Assembly (NCBI GenBank): GCA_947493945.1
Contig: CANLSR010000003.1
Coordinates: forward strand, 310,001 to 374,000
Source: an uncultured bacterium
GTDB taxonomy: Bacteria; Bacteroidota; Rhodothermia; Rhodothermales; Rubricoccaceae
Direction: 5' to 3'
Length of the DNA stretch: 64,000 nt
In this document: positions 8,004 through 15,775 of the stretch, one piece after another
How the letters are laid out: each line of letters starts with the position of its first letter
Numbering within the stretch: the first letter of the stretch is position 1
The notes under the pieces: generated by a model
What the model was told of the DNA's origin: nothing
The model's database searches: none
What the model saw: the letters and a program-made list of their open reading frames with translations, nothing else
Translations under genes and position numbers: made by a program

Positions 8004-9422
8004 TCAGGCGGTGCCGCCGATCCAGTCGGTCTCGGCCGCGGTCGCCTCCCGGGCCGCCGGGTCGGTCAGGACCCGAACGACCACGCGGTGCCGCTCGCGG
8101 ATCTCGGCCTGATCCGCCTCCAGCGTCTGGGCGGCCAGGCAGCCCTGGAGCAGCGCGTCGGCCTGCCGGCGGAGCGCGGCGCGCGCGGACTCGCTGCTCA
8201 GCCGGCCGGCCACCTCGCCCATCGTCACGAAGGTGTGGAGGGCCGCGTTGCGGTCGGCGGCGAGGTAGGGCCGGAGCTGGCCGTAGACGCCGGCGGCGAA
8301 GTCCTCGAAGGAGGTCGGGAAGGCGACCACGCGCAGCCGGCCGTCGTCGCCGTAGCGCTCGGCGCTGGGGAAGTCGCGGCCGGCCAGGTCCTTGAGGGCG
8401 GCGGAGAGCCAGTCGAGACACGAGATGGCCGTGAACGGGTCGTTGATGCCGGGCGAGAGCGCCCGGGCCGCGATCTCGACCAGTTCGTTGACCAGGAAGC
8501 GGACGTCCTGGCGCGCCGTCCGCTGGCGGCCCCAGGCGAACGCCCTCCGGACGTCCTCCATGACGTGGCCCCCGGACCGGTCGGGCGGCCAGGCCAGCAC
8601 CAGCGTGTCGCCGGTGGCCACGAAGTCGCCCGGCCGGTGGCGGATGCGGATCACCAGGTCGTGCTCGACGGCCAGCGCCATCAGGCCCTCGGCGTCGACG
8701 CCGGTGAGGTAGCCGTCGCCGTCGGCGTCGATGCGGCGGGCGTGGTCGTAGAAGCCGTCTGGCACCTCGGTCACGGCGGCCTCGTCGCGCGCGGCCTCGC
8801 GCGTGGGCTCGTCCTGGCCGATCCGCGCGGGGAACAGCGTGTCGATCTTGCGGCGCAGGTCGCGGCCCACGCCGGCCACCAGGTTCGAGACGTGGATGCT
8901 CTCCGGCACGTGGTGGATAAAGAAGATGAACACCGCGATCGAGGCGATCGCCAGTCCCAGCCCCGTCAGGACCGCGATGTGGGGCACGAACGCCTCCGCC
9001 AGGTCCGGCCCCGCCCCCTCGTCCGGCGACCGGATCGTGCGGAGCACCAGCAGGCAGTAGAGGAACGTCGCGATAAAGGTGCCCAGCGTGACCTGGTTGC
9101 CCCGGTCGGACATGAAGTTGGTCAGCAACCTCGGCCCGTACTGGCCGCTCGCGTAGACCACGCTCGCGATCGTGATCGAGAACGTGACGCCGGCCACCCC
9201 GATCATGGACCCCGCGATGGTCGAGAGCACCGCGCGCGCGCCGTCGGGCTTGTTGCCGTAGAGCGAGAGGCCCTCCATCCAGTCCGGCCCGACGCGCCCG
9301 TCGACCTGGATCAGGACCCCCGACAGCACGACGGCCCCGACCGACATCAGGCTGGGGATGAACCAGTAGCTCGACGAGACGCTGTCCCAGAGGGCGAGCG
9401 AGCGGGCTTTGATCGGGGGCAC
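8004..9422 (-). CDS. DUF2254 family membrane protein
   Basis: Member of the DUF2254 family of inner-membrane proteins with no established function. The 472-residue product has four N-terminal hydrophobic helices (about residues 20-40, 65-90, 108-127 and 147-170) containing the family stretches AGSMIGVAGVTFSITIASV and SGQYGPRLLTNFM. The long soluble C-terminal part begins HHVPESIHVSNLV and includes ARALSPGINDPFTA, which is strongly conserved in the family. The start is a GTG at 9422. It is convergent with fumC and downstream of mpg on the same strand, 97 bases away. Confidence 0.88.
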   Translation of the reverse strand: MPPIKARSLALWDSVSSSYWFIPSLMSVGAVVLSGVLIQVDGRVGPDWMEGLSLYGNKPDGARAVLSTIAGSMIGVAGVTFSITIASVVYASGQYGPRLLTNFMSDRGNQVTLGTFIATFLYCLLVLRTIRSPDEGAGPDLAEAFVPHIAVLTGLGLAIASIAVFIFFIHHVPESIHVSNLVAGVGRDLRRKIDTLFPARIGQDEPTREAARDEAAVTEVPDGFYDHARRIDADGDGYLTGVDAEGLMALAVEHDLVIRIRHRPGDFVATGDTLVLAWPPDRSGGHVMEDVRRAFAWGRQRTARQDVRFLVNELVEIAARALSPGINDPFTAISCLDWLSAALKDLAGRDFPSAERYGDDGRLRVVAFPTSFEDFAAGVYGQLRPYLAADRNAALHTFVTMGEVAGRLSSESARAALRRQADALLQGCLAAQTLEADQAEIRERHRVVVRVLTDPAAREATAAETDWIGGTA

Positions 9423-9487
9423 GGGGCGGCGGCAGGTGGACGGGCCGAACGCCCCGTGCCCCGCTCCAAGATCCAGCCGCCTCCGCG

Positions 9488-9510
9488 CCGCTGGCGGCGG
9501 CCGCCAGCGG
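9488..9510 (-). terminator. REP-like palindrome after mpg
   Basis: Perfect 11-1-11 inverted repeat: CCGCTGGCGGC, one G, then GCCGCCAGCGG. It begins 9 bases beyond the mpg stop. A transcription-end or REP role is inferred from position. Confidence 0.5.
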
Positions 9511-9519
9511 GTCGGCCGG

Positions 9520-10218
9520 TCAGCCGCGGCGGTGCGTCTTGCGCGCCAGGCGGAGGTCGCTGGGCTCGCCGGGCGACACGAACGGGCTGTCGGCCACGAA
9601 AAAGCGGTAGTCGAGGTCGACGCCGCGCGAGATCCCGATCCGCGACGAGACGGCCACGCGGTCGTCGGCCACCGCCTCTCCTCTCTCGAAGCAGAGCGGC
9701 GGGCGCGTCAGGTCGGTGCCGTGGAAGCGGCTCCGCGTGGTCTTGGGCGCCTCCGCGATGCCCAACGCCTGGGTCAGCTTGCCCGGCCCGTTGGCGAGGT
9801 CGCGACGGCGCTTGACGGACGGCGGGCGGTTCTCGACCATCTGCGCCTCGCCCTCGACCGGCTCCAGCGCCCGGACCAGCACGGCGCCGGCCTGGCCCTC
9901 GGGCTCCGTGACCACGTTCAGGAGCCAGTTGGTGTAGTAGAGGTTGTAGACGTAGGCCGTGCCGGGCGCCGCGAACAGGCCGGCCGCGCGGCCCTGGGGC
10001 AGCACGCGGCCGTCGCCGCCGAACGTGGCCTTCCAGCCGTGCATCGCCGGGTCGTCGGCGAGGTAGGCCTCGGTCTCGACGACGCGGCCCGCCAACCGCG
10101 AGGCCGACGCAGTCAGCCGGCCGGCGTCGGTCTCGTGGACCAACACCGCGCCCAGCAGGTCGCGGGCGACGACCAACGTGGGGCGGGCGAAAAACTCGGC
10201 GGGGAGCGGGTTGGGCAT
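9520..10218 (-). CDS. mpg: 3-methyladenine DNA glycosylase (AAG/Mpg family)
   Basis: Base-excision repair enzyme that removes alkylated or deaminated purines. The 232-residue product has the AAG signature VVETEAYLADDPAMH (catalytic Glu region about 48-50), GTAYVYNLYYTNWLLNVVTE, and the late motif GPGKLTQALGI. Length fits the bacterial family. ATG at 10218 gives MPNPLPAEFFARPTLVVARDLLG, the normal N-terminus. Its start lies only 64 bases from the start of the divergent lipoprotein gene, whose promoter box sits 5 bases outside the mpg start codon, so expression of the two may interfere. Confidence 0.93.
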   Translation of the reverse strand: MPNPLPAEFFARPTLVVARDLLGAVLVHETDAGRLTASASRLAGRVVETEAYLADDPAMHGWKATFGGDGRVLPQGRAAGLFAAPGTAYVYNLYYTNWLLNVVTEPEGQAGAVLVRALEPVEGEAQMVENRPPSVKRRRDLANGPGKLTQALGIAEAPKTTRSRFHGTDLTRPPLCFERGEAVADDRVAVSSRIGISRGVDLDYRFFVADSPFVSPGEPSDLRLARKTHRRG

Positions 10219-10222
10219 CGTG

Positions 10223-10231
10223 TAACCTTTG
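10223..10231 (+). promoter_or_regulatory. Promoter box, first DTGSG gene
   Basis: TAACCTTTG inside the longer block GTAACCTTTGGAGAC, which is repeated exactly at 11203-11217 before the second DTGSG gene. ATG follows 51 bases later. Confidence 0.5.
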
Positions 10232-10282
10232 GAGACCGGCGTGCGTGGAGACGAGGTCCCGTCTCTCTCCTCCCCTCCGCTC

Positions 10283-11155
10283 ATGTTCCGCCCTGCCCTG
10301 CTTCTGGCCGCCATCGCCCTCAGCGGCTGCTTTACGTTCATCGTCACCGACGAGTCGGCGCCCACGGTCCAGACGGACGCGCCGGCCGACGTCCTGTTCG
10401 ACGAGTCGTTCTCGGTCCGGGACGGCGGCGCGCTGGCGGTGGACCTGGGCAGCGAGGCGGTCGTGGTCAAGACGGTCTCGGGCAGCCGGGCGCGCGTCGT
10501 GGTCGAGGGGCGGGGCCGGGACGCGGTCCAGGAGTTCCAGCGCCGCCGCTTTACCGCGCGGGCGGTGAGGCGCGGGCTGGAGGTCAAGACCGACCCGCCG
10601 CGCCGGACCTCGGGCCGCGCCGACGCCCGGTTCACCGTCACCGTCGAGGTCCCGCGCCGCTTCGACGTCGCCCTCGACGTGGGCTCCGGGTCGGTGTCCG
10701 TGGGCAGCTTGGACGGCGACCTGAGCGTGGACACCGGGTCGGGCTCGGTGTCGGTGGGCCACATCCGCGGCGACGTGGCCATCGACACCGGGTCCGGCTC
10801 GGTCCGCGCGGAGTCGGTCTCGGGCGCGCTAGAGGTCGACACCGGCAGCGGCGCCGTGAGGGTTGGCGAGGTGGGCGGCCGGGCCACCGTCGACACCGGC
10901 TCGGGCGGCGTCACCCTAACGGTGGGCGGGAACGGCCCGGTCGAGGTCGACACGGGCAGCGGCAGCGCGACCGTCCTGGTGCCCGAGCGCTCGAACTGGG
11001 AGGTGGACCTCGACGGCAGCTCCGTCGAGATCGACCGGAGCCTGGGCTTCGACGGCCGGCAGGAGCGCGGCCGAGCCCGGGGCCGGATCGGGAGCGGCGG
11101 GCCCAGCCTGTCGGTCGACACGGGCAGCGGGCGGATCGCGATCCGGTCCCGCTAG
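10283..11155 (+). CDS. DUF4097-like repeat lipoprotein (first of a tandem pair)
   Basis: A 290-residue protein with a lipoprotein signal (IALSGC) starting at ATG 10283. After a spacer, DVLFDESFSV opens a DUF4097/putative-adhesin-like domain. Six DTGSG motifs recur every 18-20 residues, each on a predicted beta-strand turn, suggesting a right-handed beta-solenoid. Function in this family is not established; the protein should be an envelope-anchored lipoprotein. The neighbouring gene at 11277 is a clear paralogue with the same layout, so the pair arose by duplication. A small palindrome follows its stop. Confidence 0.82.
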   Translation: MFRPALLLAAIALSGCFTFIVTDESAPTVQTDAPADVLFDESFSVRDGGALAVDLGSEAVVVKTVSGSRARVVVEGRGRDAVQEFQRRRFTARAVRRGLEVKTDPPRRTSGRADARFTVTVEVPRRFDVALDVGSGSVSVGSLDGDLSVDTGSGSVSVGHIRGDVAIDTGSGSVRAESVSGALEVDTGSGAVRVGEVGGRATVDTGSGGVTLTVGGNGPVEVDTGSGSATVLVPERSNWEVDLDGSSVEIDRSLGFDGRQERGRARGRIGSGGPSLSVDTGSGRIAIRSR

Positions 11156-11170
11156 CCTCGCCCACCGACG

Positions 11171-11187
11171 CCGCCAGCGGCTGGCGG
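11171..11187 (+). terminator. REP-like palindrome after first DTGSG gene
   Basis: CCGCCAG, CGG, CTGGCGG form a perfect 7-3-7 inverted repeat 15 bases after the stop at 11155. No U tract follows. Confidence 0.4.
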
Positions 11188-11203
11188 GGGGCTTGGCACG
11201 GCG

Positions 11204-11212
11204 TAACCTTTG
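11204..11212 (+). promoter_or_regulatory. Promoter box, second DTGSG gene
   Basis: TAACCTTTG in a 15-base block identical to the one before the first paralogue. ATG follows 64 bases later, so the second gene can be transcribed on its own. Confidence 0.5.
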
Positions 11213-11276
11213 GAGACTCAGCACGTGAGAAGAGGGTCGGCGCTGCGCCCGACCTCGTCCCTCGCCCCGAACTCCT

Positions 11277-12251
11277 ATGTCCCGCCGCCGCCTCCAACGC
11301 CTCGCCCTCGTCGCCCTGGGCGCCCTCCTGCTCGTCGTCGGCGGCTCCCGACTGGCGGACGCCATCGGCGGGCTCGGACATTCAAGCCACGATCCGGCGC
11401 CGGCCCGACCCGCCTCCGACGACGTGCTGTTCGACGAGACGTTCACCGTGCGCGAGGGGGCCGCGCTGGCGGTCGACCTCGGCTCCGAGGACGTGGTCGT
11501 ACGGACGGTGAGCGGAAACCGAGCGCGCGTCCGCGTTGAGGGCCGAGGCCGCGACGCCGCCGACGAGTTCCGCCGCCGCCGCTTCACGGCACGCGCCGTC
11601 GGTGGCGGGCTCGACGTGCGCACCGACCCGCCGCGCGGGTCGTGGTCGATGGGCCGCCGCAACGCCCAGTTTACCGTCACCGTCGAGGTGCCCCGCCGCT
11701 TCGACGTGGACGTCGACCTCGGCTCAGGCGACGTCCGGGTCGCGTCGCTAAACGGCAACCTGAGGCTGGACACCGGCAGCGGCGACGTCCAGGTGGACGA
11801 CGTCGACGGCCGCCAGCTGGTCTTCGACACCGGTTCCGGCGACGTGCGCGCGGGCAGGCTCAAGGGCCAGGTCGAGATCGACACCGGCTCCGGCGACGTC
11901 GAGGTGGACCGCGTCGAGGGCCGGCTGGCGGTCGACACCGGCAGCGGCGACGTGGCGGTGGGACTGGCCGACGGCGAGGTCGAGGCCGACACCGGCTCGG
12001 GCGACGTCGAGATCGCCGTCGCCGGCTCTGACGACGTGGAGGTCGAGACGGGCAGCGGCCGCGCGACCGTCCGCGTGCCCCAGCGCTCGGGGTGGACCGT
12101 GGACTTGGACGGCGGCTCGGTCGAGATCGACCGGGCGCTCGACTTCCAGGGCCGCCAGGGGCGCCGCCAAGCGCAGGGCCGGATCGGCGGCGGCGGCGCC
12201 CAGCTGGACATCGACACCGGCAGCGGGGCCATCCGCGTGCTCAGCCGCTAG
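11277..12251 (+). CDS. DUF4097-like repeat membrane protein (second of a tandem pair)
   Basis: A 324-residue paralogue of the upstream lipoprotein. It differs at the N-terminus: a hydrophobic segment ([19 protein letters not shown]) with no lipobox cysteine, hence a membrane anchor or cleaved signal. [20 protein letters not shown] matches the paralogue almost residue for residue. Six DTGSG motifs and one ETGSG follow. The shared C-terminal block ([15 protein letters not shown]) precedes the last repeat. Its stop overlaps the convergent yyaL-type gene by 11 bases. Role unknown; an envelope sensor or scaffold is a guess only. Confidence 0.82.
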   Translation: MSRRRLQRLALVALGALLLVVGGSRLADAIGGLGHSSHDPAPARPASDDVLFDETFTVREGAALAVDLGSEDVVVRTVSGNRARVRVEGRGRDAADEFRRRRFTARAVGGGLDVRTDPPRGSWSMGRRNAQFTVTVEVPRRFDVDVDLGSGDVRVASLNGNLRLDTGSGDVQVDDVDGRQLVFDTGSGDVRAGRLKGQVEIDTGSGDVEVDRVEGRLAVDTGSGDVAVGLADGEVEADTGSGDVEIAVAGSDDVEVETGSGRATVRVPQRSGWTVDLDGGSVEIDRALDFQGRQGRRQAQGRIGGGGAQLDIDTGSGAIRVLSR

Positions 12252-14370
12252 ACGGCTCGCCCACGGCGTCCGCCAGCGACGCGCGCGCGGCGCCGGGGCC
12301 GGCGGTGGGCGCCTGGCAGGCGCGGTCCTGGCAGACGTAGGCCGTGGCCTGGCCGTCCAGCGCGGTCTGCTCGGCGGCGAACGGGACGAGGTCGGTCACG
12401 GGCGCCGGGCCGTCGCCCGGGGCGCGCAGGACGGTCACGGCGAACGGCGCGTACACCCCGCGGACCGCCCCGATCAAGGCCGCGGTGTCGGGCGCGTCGC
12501 GGTCGCCGGCGACCACCACCTCCTGGCTGGGGCCGAGCGCGAACGCCGCCGCCGTCATCAAGTGCGTGAAGCCGGACGGGTGCTCGCGGACGACCGCTGG
12601 CGCCCGGAGCGCGCGCTGGCCGGCCTCCTCCAACTCCACCCGCCCCGTCAGCCGGCCCAACCTCAGTCCGTTCAGCGCCGCCACGCTGTTGCCGGCCGGA
12701 AGGGCGCCGTCGTCCAGGTTCTGCTGGCGGACGAGCAGGTCGGGCGCGTCCTCGGGCGAGACGAAGTAGCCGCCCTCGGGGCGCTCGAAGTGGGCCCGCA
12801 TCCGGTCGTGGAGGTCGAGCGCGGCGGCCAAGTGCCGCTCGTCGAACGTGGTCTGGTAGAGTTCGATCAGTCCCCAGACCATGAACGCGTAGTCGTCCAG
12901 CAACCCGGTGATGCCCGCCTGGCCGCCCCGCCAGCGGTGCAGGAGGTCGCCGGCGTCGGTGCGCATCTCGGACAGCACGAACTCGGCGGCCTGGCTCGCG
13001 GCCTCCGCGTAATCCGGGCGGTCCAGCGTGCGGGCGGCGACGGCGAAGGCGGCGACGGCGAGCCCGTTCCAATCGGCCAGCACCTTGTCGTCCAGCAACG
13101 GGCGCGGGCGCTGGGCGCGGGCGGCGAGCAGGCGCGGGCGGAAGCCGTCGAGCCGCTGGCGGAGAGCGCCGGGGGCCAGGTCGAGGCGGGCCGCGGCGGC
13201 GGCGTAGGGGCCGGCGCCGAGGTCGGGGTTCGGGAGGTGGAGCACGTTGGCACCGGTGCGCTGGCGCGTGGCCTCGTCTCGGTAGTTGCCCTCGGCGGTG
13301 GCGCCCCAGGCGTCGGCGGCGAACGCCGCGTCGTCGCCGCCGAGCACGTCCGCCAGCGCGGCGAGCGACCAGACGTAGAAGGCGCCCTCCTCGCGCTCGC
13401 CCGACGCGTCCAGCGAGTCGGCGTCCTCAGCGGAGTGGAACGCGCCGGTGTCGGAGCGCAGGTCGCGCAGGACGTAGTCCAGCGTGTCCGTCGCGGCGTC
13501 GGCCAGGTCGTCGGCGCCGGTCGCCTGGGCGGCCTCGGTGCAGGCGAGGGCGTAGAGCGCCTGGTCGTAGAGCATCTTCTCGAAGTGCGGGAGCAGCCAC
13601 TCCCTATCGGTCGCGTAGCGGTGGATCCCGCCGCCGACGTGGTCCCAGATGCCGCCGGCGCGGATCGCCCGCAGCGTGGCGACGGCCATCTCGGCCAGGT
13701 CCTGGTCCCCGGTTTGGGCCGCGCGGCGGAGCAGGAACAGCGCGTGGTGCGGCGTCGGAAACTTGGGCGCCACGCCCCAGCCGCCGCGCCCGGTGTCGAA
13801 GCGTTGGGCCAGCGCGTCGGCCGCCGCCTCCAGGTCAGAAGCGCCCAGCGCGTCGCCCGGCTCGACGGCCGCCATCCGGCGCACCACGTCCGCCAGCTCC
13901 CCGGCCGACTGGCGGACGCCGTCGGCGTTCTCGGCCCAGAACCGCGACACGTTCTCGGCCAGGTCCAGCACGCCGATCCGCCCGCCCCGGCTCTCGCGCG
14001 GCAGGTAGGTGCCCACCCAGAATGGCTCGCGCGTGTCGGGCGTGACGAGGGCCGTCAGCGGCCACCCGCCGCGGCCGGTCGCCGCGAGCACGGCGGCCAT
14101 GTAGACCGCGTCCACGTCGGGCCGCTCCTCGCGGTCCACCTTGACGCACACGAAGGCGTCGTTCAAGGCGCGCGCCGCCGTGTCGTTCTCGAACGACTCG
14201 TGCTCCATGACGTGGCACCAGTGGCACGTGGCGTAGCCGATGGACACGAACACGGGCACGTCGCGGCGCCGGGCCTCCTCAAAGGCGGCGTCCGACCACG
14301 GCCACCAGTCGACCGGGTTGCCGGCGTGTTGGAGCAGGTACGGGCTGTTGGTGTCGGCGAGGCGGTTCAT
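12241..14370 (-). CDS. YyaL/SSP411-type thioredoxin-domain protein (DUF255)
   Basis: The 709-residue product has the usual length and layout of this widespread family. The N-terminal thioredoxin-like domain carries [18 protein letters not shown] and the CxxC motif [15 protein letters not shown]. Next comes an (alpha/alpha)6-type region resembling N-acylglucosamine 2-epimerases, with [14 protein letters not shown] and [20 protein letters not shown]. The precise reaction is not established for the family. ATG 14370 gives the conserved start [16 protein letters not shown]. It is a single gene facing the DTGSG pair, with ends overlapping by 11 bases. Confidence 0.92.
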   Translation of the reverse strand: MNRLADTNSPYLLQHAGNPVDWWPWSDAAFEEARRRDVPVFVSIGYATCHWCHVMEHESFENDTAARALNDAFVCVKVDREERPDVDAVYMAAVLAATGRGGWPLTALVTPDTREPFWVGTYLPRESRGGRIGVLDLAENVSRFWAENADGVRQSAGELADVVRRMAAVEPGDALGASDLEAAADALAQRFDTGRGGWGVAPKFPTPHHALFLLRRAAQTGDQDLAEMAVATLRAIRAGGIWDHVGGGIHRYATDREWLLPHFEKMLYDQALYALACTEAAQATGADDLADAATDTLDYVLRDLRSDTGAFHSAEDADSLDASGEREEGAFYVWSLAALADVLGGDDAAFAADAWGATAEGNYRDEATRQRTGANVLHLPNPDLGAGPYAAAAARLDLAPGALRQRLDGFRPRLLAARAQRPRPLLDDKVLADWNGLAVAAFAVAARTLDRPDYAEAASQAAEFVLSEMRTDAGDLLHRWRGGQAGITGLLDDYAFMVWGLIELYQTTFDERHLAAALDLHDRMRAHFERPEGGYFVSPEDAPDLLVRQQNLDDGALPAGNSVAALNGLRLGRLTGRVELEEAGQRALRAPAVVREHPSGFTHLMTAAAFALGPSQEVVVAGDRDAPDTAALIGAVRGVYAPFAVTVLRAPGDGPAPVTDLVPFAAEQTALDGQATAYVCQDRACQAPTAGPGAARASLADAVGEPSSG

Positions 14371-14513
14371 GGCGCGGCGGGGTAGGTGCCGGGAGTACGG
14401 CCGTGAACGGGCGCGGTGCCGGTCACGACGCCGTGACGTCCGGCCGCGCCAAACGGGGCGCCTGCCACCCGGCGCCCGGCACCGCGATACCCAGCCTCCT
14501 CGCCTCTGCTCCG

Positions 14514-14870
14514 ATGACGCTCAACCGCCTGGCCGCCCTGCTGACGCTCGGGATCGCGGCCGCGTCGCTGGTCGCGTTCCTCGCCACCGGCTCGGTCACC
14601 GTCGCGATGGGCCTGCTCGTGGCGCCCGTCCCGTGGCTGCTGGCGACCCTCGGCGACCGGGGCGACTGGACGCCCGGCGAGATCCTCCGCCAGTCGCACG
14701 ACGGCCCGCTGGCGGACGACCTCGACCGGACGCTGCGCGGCCCGCTGGCGACGCCTCTCAGCCAGGACGACGACCTGTTTCTGCCGGACTGCCCCCCGCT
14801 TCGCACCGGCGCCTTCGACGCGCCAGCGGCCCAGCCGACGTCTCCACCCACCAGCACCCCGCTCCGATGA
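14514..14870 (+). CDS. Small membrane protein, unknown function
   Basis: A 118-residue protein not recognised. Residues 1-50 contain two hydrophobic helices ([19 protein letters not shown] and [16 protein letters not shown]). The tail is hydrophilic and acidic, then Pro/Thr-rich. ATG 14514 is chosen because helix 1 begins there and the preceding leader is pyrimidine-rich as in other genes. Its stop overlaps the start of the next gene in an ATGA, implying translational coupling and a shared role. Confidence 0.65.
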   Translation: MTLNRLAALLTLGIAAASLVAFLATGSVTVAMGLLVAPVPWLLATLGDRGDWTPGEILRQSHDGPLADDLDRTLRGPLATPLSQDDDLFLPDCPPLRTGAFDAPAAQPTSPPTSTPLR

Positions 14871-15712
14871 CGCGTTTCCTCCTCGCCGCGCTGGCGGCCC
14901 TCGTCGCCGGCTGCGGCGCGGCCCCGTCGGGCCTGTCTCCCGACGACGCTTTTCAGTCCGCGATGACGGCGGCCGACTCGGGCGACGTGAGGCGCGCGCT
15001 TGCCTTGCTTGACGAGGCGGCGGAGGCCGGCCACGTCGAGGCGCTCGCCGTCCGAGCCCGCGCCTACGGCCGTGGGTACCTGCGGACCGACTACGGACGC
15101 GGCCATCAGCGTGGCGTGATCCCGAGCAACCTGTCACTCCTCGTCTTGCCTGGCCAAGCCCGAGCGGCCGAGGACGACTACCAACAGGCGCTGGCCGAGG
15201 GCGCCCGCGCTGGGGACGAAGACGTGCTCTTCCGGCTTGCCGACAAGCTTCTCGACCGGCAATTCGCGGAGGGTGTCTGGCGAGAGGGCGACCAGGACTC
15301 CGCACGCGCCGTCTACCGCCGCCTGTCCGCCCAGGGCGCCGCGCCGCTCAGGCTGGCGTTCCTCGCCAAGCGCCTGGACGACGATCCGGCCTACGACGCT
15401 CATCTCGACGCTGCCGCCGCAGCGGGCGATCCGCACGCGTGCCTGTTCCAGATGTACCGCTCCCACGGCCAAGCCGAGATGTTCTCGGCGCGCCGCGTCG
15501 CGGCGTCCATCGACCACGTCGAGTCGTGCCGGGCGGCCTCCCCTGCGGCGCGCGACTCCAAGCGGCTCGCCTACGCCGACTCGACCTTGAGCAGTCTTGC
15601 CAATCAAGCCCGGCGCGGAAACGCAGAGGCGCATGTCGTGCTCGACAGCCTGCGCACGCTGGGCGTGTTCGAGCGCCACCCGCGGCTTGCGGCGGCCGTC
15701 GGCGGGGCGTAA
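14867..15712 (+). CDS. Lipoprotein with Sel1/TPR-like helical repeats
   Basis: A 281-residue lipoprotein: [16 protein letters not shown] is a clean lipobox. Residues 25-250 are helical, with several A-x-x-G-x-x-x-A segments (SAMTAADSGDVRRALALLDE, EAGHVEALAVRARAYG) that resemble Sel1/TPR repeats. Such repeats bind protein partners, but no partner is evident. It starts inside the ATGA overlap with the upstream small membrane gene, so the two form an operon. It converges on the M4 protease, with that gene's terminator between them. Confidence 0.75.
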   Translation: MTRFLLAALAALVAGCGAAPSGLSPDDAFQSAMTAADSGDVRRALALLDEAAEAGHVEALAVRARAYGRGYLRTDYGRGHQRGVIPSNLSLLVLPGQARAAEDDYQQALAEGARAGDEDVLFRLADKLLDRQFAEGVWREGDQDSARAVYRRLSAQGAAPLRLAFLAKRLDDDPAYDAHLDAAAAAGDPHACLFQMYRSHGQAEMFSARRVAASIDHVESCRAASPAARDSKRLAYADSTLSSLANQARRGNAEAHVVLDSLRTLGVFERHPRLAAAVGGA

Positions 15713-15715
15713 TCC

Positions 15716-15751
15716 AAAAAAGGAGCCTCCACCCCGAAGGGCGGAGGCTCC
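15716..15751 (-). terminator. Intrinsic terminator of the M4 protease gene
   Basis: On the minus strand GGAGCCTCCGCCC, loop TTCG, then GGGTGGAGGCTCC gives a 13-bp stem with one mismatch, followed by six Ts (plus-strand A run 15716-15721). It lies 24 bases past the stop at 15776. It could also act partly on the plus-strand gene ending at 15712, though no T run follows in that direction. Confidence 0.85.
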
Positions 15752-15775
15752 GTGCCCGCGGTCAGGGCCGGCGCG

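Noticed and set aside
6328-8421. Apparent fusion of PanC to a 700-residue N-terminal extension
   Set aside because: The extension is the antisense frame of fumC; PanC length and N-terminus fit the GTG at 6327.
10720-12240. Regular DNA repeats as a CRISPR or satellite
   Set aside because: They lie in frame inside two genes and encode the DTGSG motifs.
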